In this document: in pieces, positions 30,830 through 44,200 of the stretch
Layout: each line of letters opens with the position of its first letter
How positions within the stretch are numbered: position 1 is the first letter of the stretch
From: Asterias amurensis
Lineage: Eukaryota > Echinodermata > Asteroidea > Forcipulatida > Asteriidae
Assembly: GCF_032118995.1 (NCBI RefSeq)
Contig: NC_092648.1
Span: forward strand, 17,636,450-17,700,449
DNA: 64,000 nt
Reading direction: 5' to 3'
Notes under the pieces: model-generated
The model's database searches: none
Told to the model about the DNA's origin: nothing
What the model saw: the letters and a program-made list of their open reading frames with translations, nothing else
Translations under genes and position numbers: made by a program

Positions 30830-32340
30830 AACCCAAACTTTCTTTTCCCAAAAAAAACTATATAAAAAAGAGAGCAGCCTTTGTGATTATGAAAATAATT
30901 GTATCTGATATAATTCTGAATTTAAGATATCTTTAAAACGTACCGCAGTAATCATCCTAACAACTGGATATGTGGCCAATGACTTTATGCCAAAATGAGA
31001 CTGATCTTTTAACCCCTCGTCCGAAGCGCAGCGCTTTTACACGTGCCTATCCTTTCCAGCTTTTTGGGAGTCAAAGTATACACAAAGGTATTGACTCCTA
31101 ACAATGGTAGGCATTTTACTGAATATATTCCACGTCTGCAAGGGTTCAATAAGGAGATGAATTGCAACTTTCTAGTAGACAATTGTACGTTATTTTTATT
31201 TCCACACTGCAGTGCACTGCCCAGAGTTTTAATGTAATTGAACATATTCCAAAGTGAGGTTGAGAGTTTTTGAAGTTGCTTTTTTTGGCTTGCATTTGTT
31301 ACACTTTATGATAACTGACCGCTGAATTTGTTGCTTGATATTAATGACCAAAGTCTGTTTAAGTCTCTGAAGAAACTCACATTGCCCAGGAACAACAAAT
31401 CATAATCAGGCATCCTTCCTCCCATTGTAGTTCACTGCCATACTGTCCGATTAAATCATTAAATGTCCAACCATCTGATTCCTTGGAAAAGTCTCAGTCG
31501 TCCGGATACACACGTTAAGCCGCTGTGTTGTACATGTAGTAAAACAAATACATGTAATTTGCACATACCGGCACAACGCTGAGCACTTAGTACAGCAGGC
31601 ATGAAAAATCAGGCAGCATTTCAACTTGCTAAACATACAAGAGCAAGACGTTTAAATGCACACATTAACAGATCTTCATTCAAAGAAGATTGGTGTGAGT
31701 TTCTCTAAAGATCTCCTAGAAGTGATGAGAGTGTATTGTTTGAAGGAATGCATCTCCACATTGAAGAAAACGAGGGGGATGTACCTTTAACTCAGTGCAG
31801 TCTCTAAAGCTTTCCTTCTCTCGATGTAATCAAAGTGCCATACAGTGATCGCAAACCTGCATTAGATGAAAAGGATCACATTGCAATTTAACTCATAACA
31901 ATGACATTTGGTACCTAAATATAGCGAGATGTCTCTTCTCATATGAATCTGCCTTCTATCCTTGAATGTTCTATTTCCTCTACTTGCTGGACCCTATTCT
32001 CATACGAATTTACCTTCTATCCTTGACTATTCTACCTCCTCTAATTGCTAGACCCTCTTCTCCTTCTGCTCGTCTACTTCTCAGCTCTTCTCTCTTTTCT
32101 CTTTGTCTTGGACTTCCATGTCTGGGTCTCGGTCTGGGTTTTGGTGTAATTTACAGTCCACTTCATCTTACAAAACCTGATACATCTGTGCACCGACAAT
32201 AGTGACAACCCAACAACATTGTTTTAGATCAAGGTTTAATATCTGGGACCAAGTTTCTTGAACCCTAAATTCCTGGAGTTATTTATCAGGATCTTTCCTC
32301 ACTCAAAACAAAATCTAGCACAATAATATGTTCATTTAGC
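30830..32340. other. Non-coding, nothing recognised
   Basis: No protein-like ORF with splice support. A pyrimidine-rich stretch lies at 31,965-32,140. Confidence 0.4.
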
Positions 32341-32344
32341 ACCC

Positions 32345-32482
32345 AAGATGTTGTTTCAGAGGGAGCTGTTTCTTACTATGTTTTTATACTACCAACAGCT
32401 CCCCATTACTCGTTACCCAAAAAGTTTTTATGCTAACAAACATTTTGAGTAATTACCAATAGTGCCCATTGCCTTCAAAGTA
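32345..32482. mobile_element. Fragment of the TTAA MITE family
   Basis: 'AGAGGGAGCTGTTTCTTA' and 'GAGTAATTACCAATAGTGCC' match one end of the elements at 16.2 and 22.9 kb. Confidence 0.65.
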
Positions 32483-32489
32483 GATTTTC

Positions 32490-34430
32490 TGGAAATATGA
32501 CCATTAAGAAAAATAATTTGGTACTGTTTTCAAGAATGAAGATGATGTTTAATTATTGCAAGACAGCTCAAATGGATTCTCAAAAAGAATTCTGCAAGAG
32601 TATAATCTGGAGACCACAAATAATTGGTAGACTACAGAGTCCAGGTGTGACAAGAGTCTATCAGATAGTGAAATATAAATTCCAAAATATACAGTTTAGA
32701 AAAGAAAGAAATGCTACTACAGGAGGATGAGTTTTACTTTACACTCGTCATAACCTACAGTGATGAAATTGACGAGATTGAAAACTTGGGCATGATAAAG
32801 TGCATTATGGTTTCAAGGTACATGTTAGTTATGGAAGTCCAAGCAACAGCGATGCAAACAACAGAGAGGAAAATCGAGCATGTGAAAGCTTTAAATGTAT
32901 TGATCATGGGTGATTTTAACCTCAAAGAAACAGACTGGACAACCCTTCCAGTCAATAACACGGACAATCAAACCCAAGATGCATATTTAATCCAACAAGT
33001 GAAGTTCCTTGCAAGATAGAGGGAAGGACCAAGATCATCACTACTTGACTTGGTTTTTTATCAATGAAGAGTTTACTGTCGAGAATCTGCCAGATTGCAG
33101 ACTAAGTTAAACTACCAAAAAAACATATAATAGAATGAAATATTAGTTTTGGCAGCATAAATTGGGAAGAGAGGATGAAAGGTCTTACTTGTGCAGAAGA
33201 TGGCAACTGCCTGAGAAGGCTAATAACAAGTACATGGGCCTCAATGGATGAAATCAAGAGTAAAGAAGGCAATTATGAAGAAACATGTACTGTATCAGCG
33301 ACACAGGAGGACGAAGAGTCAGACAAACAGTGAGAAACACTAAAGCTGAACTTTGAAAGAGAATCTGATGAAGGAATTCCAGGGTAAACCGAAGGCATAC
33401 TATGGCTATGTTAGGAGAAAGCATAAAGTGGAATTTCCCAATTTGATAGAGGTCTATCCAAATCAATCAAGAAGCAGCTTAAGTTCTGAGCAATTTTTTC
33501 TAGCCACGTCTTTACAACTGAGCCTGGTGGTAAAGTTCCCTAAATGGAAGGGCGAGTTGATAAGGATAGTTCACTAAAAGATATTGAATTCACAGTGGAA
33601 GATACAAGGAAAATTGCATACTCTGAAACCAGACAAATGCACATGGCCAGAGATACACCCTTCGGTGTTAGTCAGGAGTTGACAGTACCATTATTCACCA
33701 TCTGTGGACTCCAGAGAAATACCCAAAGAGTGGAAGACTGCATGATGGGTCAGGCCTGTGATGGGTGACGCCAAAATTTAAGAAAGGTGCAAGGACGCAA
33801 CACTTTAATCAACAGAGGAAAAAGATTTGGGAGTCTTACAAAAACACCAGACTTCAAACCAAGTAAATAATGCAGCAAAGCAGCAGTGAAGGGAATTAAT
33901 TGTTTCAGGGTGGTGAAGCAATTACATATACGGACAGCTTCCAGATTCTATACAAAACATACATTAGACCGCATTTGGAATACTGTGCCCAATCATGGTG
34001 CCCATGGCTGGAAAAAGATAAGCTTATCTTGGAAAAAGTTCAAAGGAGTGCACCAAGTTGGTGCTAGCCCTATAATAAGGGAGCTTTCATATGAAGAAAA
34101 AACTGCAAGCTCTAGATCCCTCGAGAAAAGAAGAGAAAGAGAGGACCCCATAGAGACCTTCAAGATATTAAAATAAGGCCTTGATTAGGTGGACAGGTAG
34201 ACAGCAGCAGATTCTTCAGAACAGCTGTCACAGTCATGACAATACGTGCAGAGAAAAACATAGGCTGCAGGAAGAACTTGTTCACCCAAAGAGTGATAAA
34301 CATCTGGAAGTCTCTTCCTTAAGCAGAAGTGGATGCCAAAACTGTGGCAACATTTGAGAAAAGACTGGAAAGTTTTTACAAGATCAGAATCAAAATGAGA
34401 AGAAACTACCCTCACAGTTTATTTAACATA
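32490..34430 (+). mobile_element. Decayed CR1/L2-like non-LTR retrotransposon
   Basis: Broken plus-strand frames follow the order of such elements: an endonuclease motif 'LNVLIMGDFNLKETDW' (about 32,895), a segment ending LLDLVFYQ, 'GKPKAYYGYVRRKHKVE' (about 33,384), 'DIEFTVEDTRK' (about 33,573), VTPKFKKGA (about 33,770), then directly the C-terminal RT tail with 'SLEKRREREDPIETFKILK' (about 34,117) and a NLFTQRVINIWKSLP-like end. The RT palm with its YADD-type active site is missing. Multiple stops and frameshifts: dead copy. Confidence 0.82.
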
Positions 34431-34611
34431 CATATATAACTGTTTTCACTTAAACAAGCTGTTGCATTGGTAGTAGGCCTAAAGATCTAACTTGATATAA
34501 CAGAAGATTCATCTCATTTGTCTTCAAAGATTTCTATCACACTGAAAGTCAATATTTGACATTTTTGAAGATCATTTTAACATCAGTGAATTGAAAATGA
34601 CCACCTTTTCT

Positions 34612-34800
34612 GTATCAGGCCTGTATGCTTCGTTTTTGAGGGAAAGGGCAAGGCATTTCCTCCCTGGTAAAGAGCACCGTCCATCTATGAGGAAATTGTA
34701 AATTTCTAAAACAGTCGGTAGCATTTCAAGACAAGGGCACCAAAGAGACAATCGCCTTATTGCTTCCGTGAAGTGTCACTGTCAGGCATGTATGTTGTTT
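34612..34800. repeat. Dispersed repeat (GGCAAGGCATTT family)
   Basis: 'GTATGCTTCGTTTTTGAGGG' and 'CAAGGCATTTCCTCCCTGG' match 40,206-40,385, and 47,400-47,560 in inverted orientation. Non-coding. Confidence 0.65.
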
Positions 34801-37430
34801 GGTTGTGAGTTTACTGGCCAAAACTTAAGCTTAAAACTTAAAAGTTTTCATAGGCCAAAAGTGTACACTTGTCACCCAAGGACACAATATTCTGAACCAA
34901 CCAACCAAGCACTCTTGGACTGAAGTTTCGGCTTCCTCCATCAGGTCTTGTATCAGTAAACTAGTAATTTTGTTCTAAATTTGATTTCAAGTATGTCAAT
35001 GCAACGGAGCATGCAACGGAGCATGCAACGGAGGATTTCCAATAATTCCAAGCAATAACACACACAATACAATTAAACAAACGGTAAATTTGACACATTC
35101 TTAAGTTCTATCTCCCAAAAAATTCAGTCACCTAGCTGCTATAACTTCATAACTTACCATATGATGGAGAATAAACGAAAGTTGAGGTCGTCAAACTTCA
35201 ATTTCCTTGACATCAATCTGAGGTGGTTGAAATTAATGTCTCAAAACATCTCGGCCATCTTTTGAGTTAAGCGCGGGTGGGTGTTATGCGCACTATCAGC
35301 AACAACCCGTCTCTTTCACAGGTGCGCCCTCTTTGCCCTAATTTCCAGGATAACTTTATTTCAAGAAGCTCTCACAAATATCATTCATTATTTCACTGAT
35401 TGATTTGCAACGAACAAACAGTAGTTTACCAATAGTGCCCGATTCTCATATCAATGTTTTTACAATGGTTGACCTCGACCGTTAGAGTGTTTTTTTTTTA
35501 TTAAATAAAAATGTTGGCAGAAACCTAGAATGAACTTCAAAGCTATCTTTAAATCAATATCCCATTTTCAATGTAAACATCAGAAAACTTAGGCAAAAAA
35601 TACTCTTCACTCTTCCTACCTGCTTTGCACCAACCTCTCAATTCCTGGCATCTTGCGGAATCCACAGATGTCGTCTTTAGTTTTCAGCACATGGGGTTAT
35701 AATTTTGTTCAATGCTTTACTGTGTCCCCTCCCCCCCCCCCAAAAAAAAAAAAAAACCCACACAAACAATTGTGCGATCTTTGGTTGAGGACAAACTTGT
35801 CTATTTATTTATATATTTTTAATTATTTTATTTAATATATTATTTGACCCCTCTTCCCTGATAAATCAAATAACAATAATTACATGATGAAACTAAAATA
35901 AAACAATAAATAAGCAAACGCCGACAGTAATAAACAAATAACGACAACTGTTTCCATTACAAAAAAAAAACCATTTTATTATAAATTTCAAAATCATCTT
36001 TTCATCCTGTGATGTACATGTATTGTAAAAAGATTATAATATGAAGAATGAACAAAGAATACAACGCATTATAAACATAGTTATACAGCGAGTATTTAGT
36101 TAAGGGGGGAGGGGTTGATTTGCCTAAAACACAAGAACAATTTCTTTTACCGAATAATAAGTTTTTGTTTTTTCCCTGTTCGTTTTGCTCGTGCCTGTGC
36201 CAAAATGACTTCCCCACTGGTTTGTCTAAATATGGTAGGGTAGCCCCCCCCCTCTATGATCATGAAAAGTCCTGCCTATAGACAATTATATTCATATTAA
36301 GTGCAGCATTCTTAAATTTGAGCACATATTAAAAATGTAGACATCAAGTCATTTAAAAAAAAAAGGAAAAATGACAGGAATACACTAATAAAGTAAGAAA
36401 GTTACATCATCATACATGTAATGTGCATCAGAAAAAATTTGACACTTATCGACAAGAATTAATTTGTTAAAGGGCTAAACTCCCACTGCACAACCAAAAT
36501 TTAATATTCAAGCATTATGTTTGTCAACAGTGATTACATTATTTAGATCTTTCTTACTAAATTCTTTGATGGAAATAGAATAAGCTGTGGCAAACTGCTT
36601 ACCAACCAAAAAAAGAACCTAAGGTATAAATGCAAAAAATAGTTAATGGCCTGATGTTTCGACCCTAGCAGAGTCTTTATAGGAGCTGCCAATTTTGACA
36701 CTTTGCTTTACAAATTGATTTCCTTCTATAAGGATAGCATGATGGTAACAAAAATTAACAAAATTACAATTAAAGTCAGTAATCAGTTTCTACTACTAAG
36801 AAATGTGTTTCATTGCATTGAAATTTGGCCAAAAGCTTGCAATAAAATTATCCAAGGATGCTTGAGTACTAGGTGTGTGCCATACTGCCTTTACAATATG
36901 CCATGTAAAATTTGTAATTTACATTGATTGAATCAGCTAAAAATACACATTACAATCCCTTTGTTAAATATATTTTAAAATATTATTTAATTTAAAACAA
37001 TGCAAAAATGGCCTTGCTCATGATGCAATTGTCACTGGTGGACTGAGCACATAAAAAAACACCTGAATTTCATTATTGACTGTACACCTACGTACAACCC
37101 TTCTTGTTCCACCATTGACTTACCATGTAATGTGTCGTGAGCGAAAACCTTATGGCTGCATAGTATTGAGTTGGGAGTAATAAAGGAGTATACCTTTGAA
37201 TTTTAGACCGTTTGATTACTTCAATGTAACACAAATGTTAATATATACAATAAAGCTAATCTGACAAAACTACATTTCAAAAGGAGGTCGCCTATTTTTA
37301 GATATCGCCAAAAATCCTGAGTAATTATGTCCACACAGGAAGACTAATCTGTAATCGGAATACACAATCTGATAAATGTTAATAACAGTACCGCTTCTAA
37401 GATTCAAATTTTGGTGGATAAGAACTTGCA
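34801..37430. other. AT-rich intergenic region
   Basis: No gene recognised. Homopolymers occur at 35,728-35,756. At 36,648-36,690 a short conserved motif ('CCTGATGTTTCGACCCTAGC', then AGAGTCTTTATAG) is shared with 59,790-59,835 in the opposite orientation. Confidence 0.45.
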
Positions 37431-37523
37431 TATATTTTTCCATAACCACATTACTTCAAAGTGAGATAATTTTCAATATGCTTTATACTATCAAAATCTG
37501 CTGTACTTCTAACGCAGTCAGTT

Positions 37524-37529
37524 TTTATT
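37524..37529 (-). terminator. Candidate THADA polyadenylation signal
   Basis: AATAAA on the minus strand (TTTATT on plus), about 100 nt beyond the THADA stop codon. It is the nearest canonical hexamer; the cleavage site is not visible. Confidence 0.4.
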
Positions 37530-37625
37530 GCTATTCATTTTAAGAGTGATAACCAAACATATACCTTTAACTAAGATTATTGCACGTAGGGGATTCGCCC
37601 ACCGTTCCAGTGACATAAAACATGG

Positions 37626-38288
37626 CTATTCACCCTCTTTCAAGTCACACCACCTGTAGAGGGTCACTAAATGTTTCTTAATCACGGAATTACATGACCC
37701 TTGACCATCTCTGTAGAATTTGGCCTTCACTGCCGGGAGTAACTGCCTAAATCTCTCTCTAACCGTTTTAGCTTCAGCGGACGCGCTGTCTTGAGGTAGT
37801 AGTTCCTTGAGACTATTGCAGCAACATAAGATCCTGCAGCATTCTACGCACTGAATCTCGTACTCGGTGGTGTTTAAGAATGGAGACGTTGCAGACCATG
37901 TTTGAAGACTATCCTCCAGTCTGGTTGCTAGATCAGCAAGTCCGACGACTGCCGATTCTTGTAGCTGCTGCATTACATCGGCAGATAACTGAAGTTTAGA
38001 AACAGATCCAATATCGATACATTCATTTCCCTTCATAATACCTCTTAATTCCGTCTCATGAACTCCCAGACTCTGTGTCTGAACAGAAGAAGGAAAACTG
38101 GAGATCTCTTTTCCTTCATGTTTACTTTCATCAGCCATCTCCGTGCTCGACTCAAACAAATTATTGGGTGCTGAAAGTTTGTCAGCGACAGCTGTTGCCA
38201 AATCATGAATCTGCTTACTGATGATGTTACCGAGAACGACGCCTTCAAAGTTAGCATTGGATTCACCCTGATCAAAGAGTCGTTCATC
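37626..38288 (-). CDS. THADA: THADA last exon (exon 35)
   Basis: Acceptor CTTTATCCAG, 221 codons to TAG at 37,626-37,628. Begins 'DERLFDQGESNANFEGVVLG', matching the C-terminal EDYLFEKAEVNFWAE region of vertebrate THADA, then has a longer Ser/Glu-rich insert not found in the human protein. Ends 'HLVTLYRWCDLKEGE'. Confidence 0.9.
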   Translation of the reverse strand, partial: DERLFDQGESNANFEGVVLGNIISKQIHDLATAVADKLSAPNNLFESSTEMADESKHEGKEISSFPSSVQTQSLGVHETELRGIMKGNECIDIGSVSKLQLSADVMQQLQESAVVGLADLATRLEDSLQTWSATSPFLNTTEYEIQCVECCRILCCCNSLKELLPQDSASAEAKTVRERFRQLLPAVKAKFYRDGQGSCNSVIKKHLVTLYRWCDLKEGE

Positions 38289-41200
38289 CTGGATAAAGAA
38301 AAGGGTTTAAATATCATAAAATATTTCGTTTGCAATCATTTGAGAGGGACAGTACAACAAAGTCCACATGACAATATACCCCTCACATGGGCCGCCTATG
38401 ATTTGGAGGCTCAACTACTTTCATGTTTGTATGACTTGGATGGTAGCCATTTTACCTGAAGCTGATCATCTTCAGTGCTCTCTGAATCCGGTGTACCAAC
38501 TCCCCAGGCAATCAGACTCTGAAGACACTCTCCTGGTAGTCTTTCTAAAAACTGAATTAAGTAGAGCTTCACTCCAAGATGTAGACCGAAAGATGACTGT
38601 GTATCCATGCTGTCTAGATCTGAGAGAGTAGACAAATTAAAATTTTCATAATTTCACCCACACCCATAGCAAGTGGTTATTTCATCTACAAGTGATACCG
38701 GTAATGACCCACTTTTTTGAGCAGTGTTCAAAAGAACAGATCTAGTCTTATAAATGTATGTCAAACATTTTTGTAATCAGGTGAAGTTTGCTGTACCACT
38801 GGTTCTTTTCAGAACCAACACTACTCAAAATAGATTTACACATTGTGCTACCGCAGACCTCACCTGATTAATAATAATATCGAAGTCTTATATAACGCAC
38901 GTATCTACCAAACAAGGTACTCAAGGCGCTGAGTATATACAAACCTTCAGAATATGATAGGTAATTGCAGTAATGAATTTTGAGACCCAATTATTTAGCA
39001 CCTAATAAGGGTTTACAAGGTACTACGGTGCATACGGCAGCCACAGCCAGGAACACCGGGGCGAACCCCTTCTCTTTTCAAAAAGTGCACTGGGTTCTTT
39101 TACATGCGTTACACAACACATGGGACCAACGGCTTTACGTCCCATCCGAAGGACGAAGCAATGGTTAAGTGTCTTGCTTAAGGACACAAGTGTCACGGCT
39201 GGGGATTCGAACCCACACTCTGCTGATCAGAAACACCAGAATTTGAATTCGGTGCTCTTAACCGCTCAGCCACGACAACAAAAATTAAGAGGTTTTTATG
39301 AAATTTTAGTGCTTACCCACCACGCAATATTTCAAGTCCTACTAAATATATTTTTTAAGTATTTACCATTGCAGCCATTGGTGGCAGCAGCCACCTTCTT
39401 GATGCAAGACATGGCCCCTTGCTGGACATCCACATCGTCATCCTGTAAGAGTCTGATGACAATCCCCCACAGTATGAATGGGATAGTCCCTGAAAACAAA
39501 ACAAAATATTCATAAGAATCATAATCATTTGCTACAAACAAATTGCTTAGAAGGGATGAGATTTGACATATGTGTAAGTTTCTGAAAAATGGCTTTCTGG
39601 ACCGGTCTCCCATTATTCAAGATCGTTGACCTCCAAATGTTACACTCTAGGAGGTTTACATACTGTGCATCACCAGAAATACAAAACTACAACATGAAAC
39701 ACTTGAATAATTTTTTTGGATAAGTACAGTTCAAGTTTGCAATTTGTTTTTAACATACCGAGACATGAAGAGGGGTCAATCAGCACAGTGGTTGCCAAAG
39801 CCTCCGCAGCCTTCACTATTGTGAGACGTGATTGGCTGGTTTGATCAGCCCCACTGTTTTCATCAAGGAGTAGAGACCAATCAGAGAGAAGCTTACATTC
39901 CAATTCCCTATCCTGAAAAGAGAAAAGAGGATAACAAATAGTACTTTTTCTCACCGCATGGCCTGTTACATCCATTCAGACCTTTATCATGATGTAGCCA
40001 GCTAATTTAACTCCCAATTTCAACCAATGTCACCAAATCGAGGCTGGAAGGAAACAACTAGTCAGGTCCTTTTTTTGGCATATGTCAGTCATGGTTGGTG
40101 AGAGTGACAGTGGGCACAACCAAGATTGTGGCAACAAGATAAAGACGTACTCAAACAACTGAGCTGTTAACTACAGCAAATTACTACAAAAAACATGTAG
40201 AGATTTTCAGGGCTGTATGCTTCGTTTTTTAAAGGGCAAGGGCACCAAGGCATTTTCTTCTTGGTAAAGGGCACCCTATGATGAAATTGCAAATTTGTAC
40301 TGGAGCATTTCAAGGGCACCGAGGCAATGACCAGGGGACACGCAGGCAATCGCCTTCATTGCCTCCTAGAAAAGTATCAGGCCTGGGTTTTTATGAAATT
40401 TTAGTACTTACCTTTCCTTTGCAGCATGCTGAATAGAGGTTGGGTACTAGACTACTGGTAAACTGTACAATAGAACAGACCAACTCCTCTCTGCAATTGG
40501 AAAGAACAGCAACAGGTTTTTTTTTACTAGGTAGCTAGCCTTATTCACCATTGACTGTGTGCTTGTTTAATGGTTCTGTCACAGAATAATGATCAGCCAC
40601 TAAAGAATAGACCAGTAGTCACAGAGGTAACTGACCTAAAAATTCGCCCAAATTTGGTTATATGCACAAAACCACTCACCAACCATGACTCTAAAAATGT
40701 GTGATTCACGTCTTTATTCCTTAACAGAGAAAGATGTTTACAAATCATAGAACATCACAATAAGGTGAATCCAGAGAAACACGCTTGAAGCAAGGAAGAA
40801 AATCTTTAATAAACCGAATAAAACAACCTCAAATACAAAAAGAGAAAATATCAAGAGGAAACTGACAAAGACTGGTGAGGGAAGGAATTTGGTCATTTAG
40901 CTTTTATGAATGAGGGTAAATGTTTCCATGGAAACACTTGACCAGACATACCTCTGTTTTGGTTGACTAGCTTCAGCAACTGCGGTCTGAAAGCATTCCA
41001 CACATGTAATCATCTTTCCCTCCCTTGGTTGCCAAGGAAATGGATGAAACAAAGAGAGCTGAGCTAGAAGTCTGTAAACCTGTTGAATTATAATGTGAAA
41101 GAACCAGTCAGTATCAAAATATCACTTTGAATTTAGCTGGTGATACAGTGATATAAAGTAATATTTTCAGGGAAGCTTTCTGCTATCTTAGCTTCAAACC

Positions 41201-44200
41201 GTGTAAGTTTAATGTAAATCTATCTGTGGACATTTTGTTTTGTGTTACAAAAAGTACCCAAATCCTTTAAACAGGAAGGTATAAATCCACACCCGTTGTT
41301 AAAAACTTACAAATTAAAAAGCATCTGTAAAATAAACTGGAGGAGCTACTTACTCGTTGGAGACATTGCTCATGTGTTTCCTCATTTACCATGGCAACCA
41401 GTTTAAGAAACAGTGGACGGGATGACACCACATCAGTCCAGGGTTGATGCGTTTCTTCCGAGCAGCGACTCTGACCCCTTTGAATCAGGTCAGTTAAGGT
41501 CAGAAGCCTGACCTCATAAATCGGCGACGACAGAAGGGCTGTGAGAACATCCGTCAATTTCACTGTAAGTGATGATTCCTCATCAGTAAGTCTCACTCTC
41601 GGCGAAGCAGGTTCCTTGGAAAGATCCTCCTTTGTAAGCCTCATCATGTCTGTTCTATCCTCTCCTTTTGTCTCAACTGAGTGTGTCTTCAGTTCACCAT
41701 CTTGAAGATGCACCCATCTCAAACAATAAGAAGCACAGGTGGTCTGTAAGCTGACAAAGCCTGGCTCTAAGAAAGGAACACCCTTTTTGAACTTCCGTTT
41801 TGGATTTCCTCAACAGCGATGGCCATAATATCTTGTTTCAGTTTTTCCTGGAGACGGCCAGGATCTGACCATGACGATGTCTGGAATATGAACTCGTCCA
41901 AGATTGTCAAATAAGCAGCCTGAGTCACACAGCATTTATTCTCCCTGTATAAAAACATATATATAATACTGATCATCAAACATCATGTTTGAAAGAGAAA
42001 TCACATCAAGTGAAACAAAACATCAACTGTTGTAATAAAACTGCACTTTACACAGCACGGTGAGGCAATTTAAAGAGGGCAAATTCCGATTTTGTGATAC
42101 ACTTATTTGTCAATAGATAGAGTCCTCATAAAGATGGGGGAAACAAAACGACATCATTCGGGCGGCACAAGTAATCATTCTGATGATTCAACAATAAACT
42201 TATAAGCACTTAGTCTCTCACTTTTGATCAAGTACAAAATGTGTAAAGATTTAATTTGTTCAAAGGCAACAACAGTTTTCATCACAGGGAATGTCCTCAT
42301 CACAGAAGTTGGTAAATTGGTAAAAATCTTATTAAAGAGAAGACTTACGATGAGGCAAGCCAGCTGTAATCATCAACCATAAGGGATAAGACTTCTCTCA
42401 GTGGTGAGTACATTTCTTGACTTGTGGTTGCATGTAGAATACACTCCAAAAGATCTCTCATCTGTTAATAATTAAAAAGAAAATTTACCCAGTCAGTTTC
42501 CCTTGTGGTTTATTACATATTATTTGAAATAAAAGTCAAATCACCTGAAGGTGATGCCTCTGCTGCCGCTTCCTTCCCAGGTTGTGTCGTAACGTGGGCG
42601 TGATCCACGGTTACACAGCAGTTAACGATGTATGGCTTCTGACTGGCACCCCAAACAAAGATATTGACAGAAAAGGGAGACCACCAACAAAGGTGTTATA
42701 GGGAATACAGATGATGTCAGTTTAATTGATAAATTTAAAGAATTTCAACGGCAACTGAGGAGAAAGATTTTTGAAAACCCACTTTTCAATTTAAAAAGGA
42801 GTTCTAATTTTCACACTCCTCTTGACAAGATTAAGGAGTGCAGAAGAGTGTCGATTGGACTCGTACTCCCCAACATTAAGATCTACCACTTGCAGCTCCA
42901 TAGTCTCTAAAAGGTAGTGCACTCTGCTCTACCAACCAGGGCCCAATTTCATAGAGCTGCTAAGCACATTTTTTCCTTGATAAAAACAGGATTAGCAACC
43001 CAATTTCCATGAGATTTTCAGGATATTAAGCAAACAACAGCTGAATACCAGTAACAAGCAATATGCAACAATTTGAAATTTGGTTGGTAATCCTGTTTTT
43101 ATCAAGGAAGAAATATCATGCTAAGAAAATTTTGTGCCTAGCAGCTCTAAGAAATTGGGCCCTGGCTCCTATAGTGGATTATACCCAAGCCTACATCCTT
43201 ACAGACTGAATGTGGTAACCCTGTTTCAGCCACAGGAGTAGGTGGCAACATGCCCCTGGCAAGTGTAGCCCTACCTTCAAGTGGCCGTCCAAGGCCTTGT
43301 GATGTTAGGCAATCTCTCATAAATTATTATTTTTTTTTAATTGCACATCTCACCTGAAGGAGTATACCATGGATCTGATTATGTTGCATTCCTGTGTCTG
43401 GTTGTTTAGGTAATGAGTTGATTAGATCCGTCAGTGTTTGTACTCTGTGGTTTGCTGATACTAAAGGAACCAATGCCCTGGCTGCTATGACTCTGGTCTG
43501 ACAGACAGCATTGTTTGCGCACCTATTGAAATAATGCAAACAGGTTAATATTAACACTTTTTTTTTTTCTCGGGAAGATAAGAAGTACAACAATGCACAT
43601 TAATTGGGTAAAAACATTGAAAAAGTACAGCAATGATTACTTTAAATACAGAGGAAGGAAAAAGAAACAGCTGGAGCCCGAAGGATTGCCTTTAAAAAGA
43701 AACACAGTTCCTGTCTAGAGACTCTCCTCTCCAGCTGATCCTATAAAGAGAACAACAATATATTTAAGTTTAAAAACAGATAAATATATAAAAATACAAA
43801 CAGCCAAAACAAATATTACAAATTCGTGTAAAAATACACATACAAGGGCATACAAGAAAGGTTAAAATATAAATGAAAAATACCTTGGAAAAGAGACGAT
43901 GAGGGTGTAAAAATGAAAAATGAAATCAACATATATATATATATTTAGAAAAATTCAGGGACGCCCTTAAAACTTACCTTAATACATAAGGCACAAACTG
44001 GTCCATACTAAGCCTTGAATGAGCACTGTCCATAGGTGAAGGATAAAGCCTAGATAGGAGTAGAAGCACTGGGAACAGACTCGGATGCAGATGGGCAACA
44101 CCTGATCTGAATTCAGAAATAAAACCAATAAAATGCTTTACTTCAAACATAAATAACACACCACAGCATAAAAGACAAATATACTTTTGCATTTGGAGAC

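Noticed and set aside
32755..32967. Minus-strand ORF over the retrotransposon endonuclease region
   Set aside because: Antisense shadow of the plus-strand MGDFNLKETDW motif.
38935..39285. A real tRNA gene on the minus strand
   Set aside because: Boxes A and B are clear, but stems do not close and the sequence continues into a repeat body; a SINE fits better.
39120..39515. 131-codon plus-strand ORF across the SINE and THADA exon 33
   Set aside because: It combines a SINE with the antisense of a THADA exon; no homology of its own.
41740..41810. A hidden small intron explaining the THADA exon 29 frame change
   Set aside because: The only GT...AG pairs near the switch would give introns of about 26 nt, and similarity to THADA is continuous across the point.
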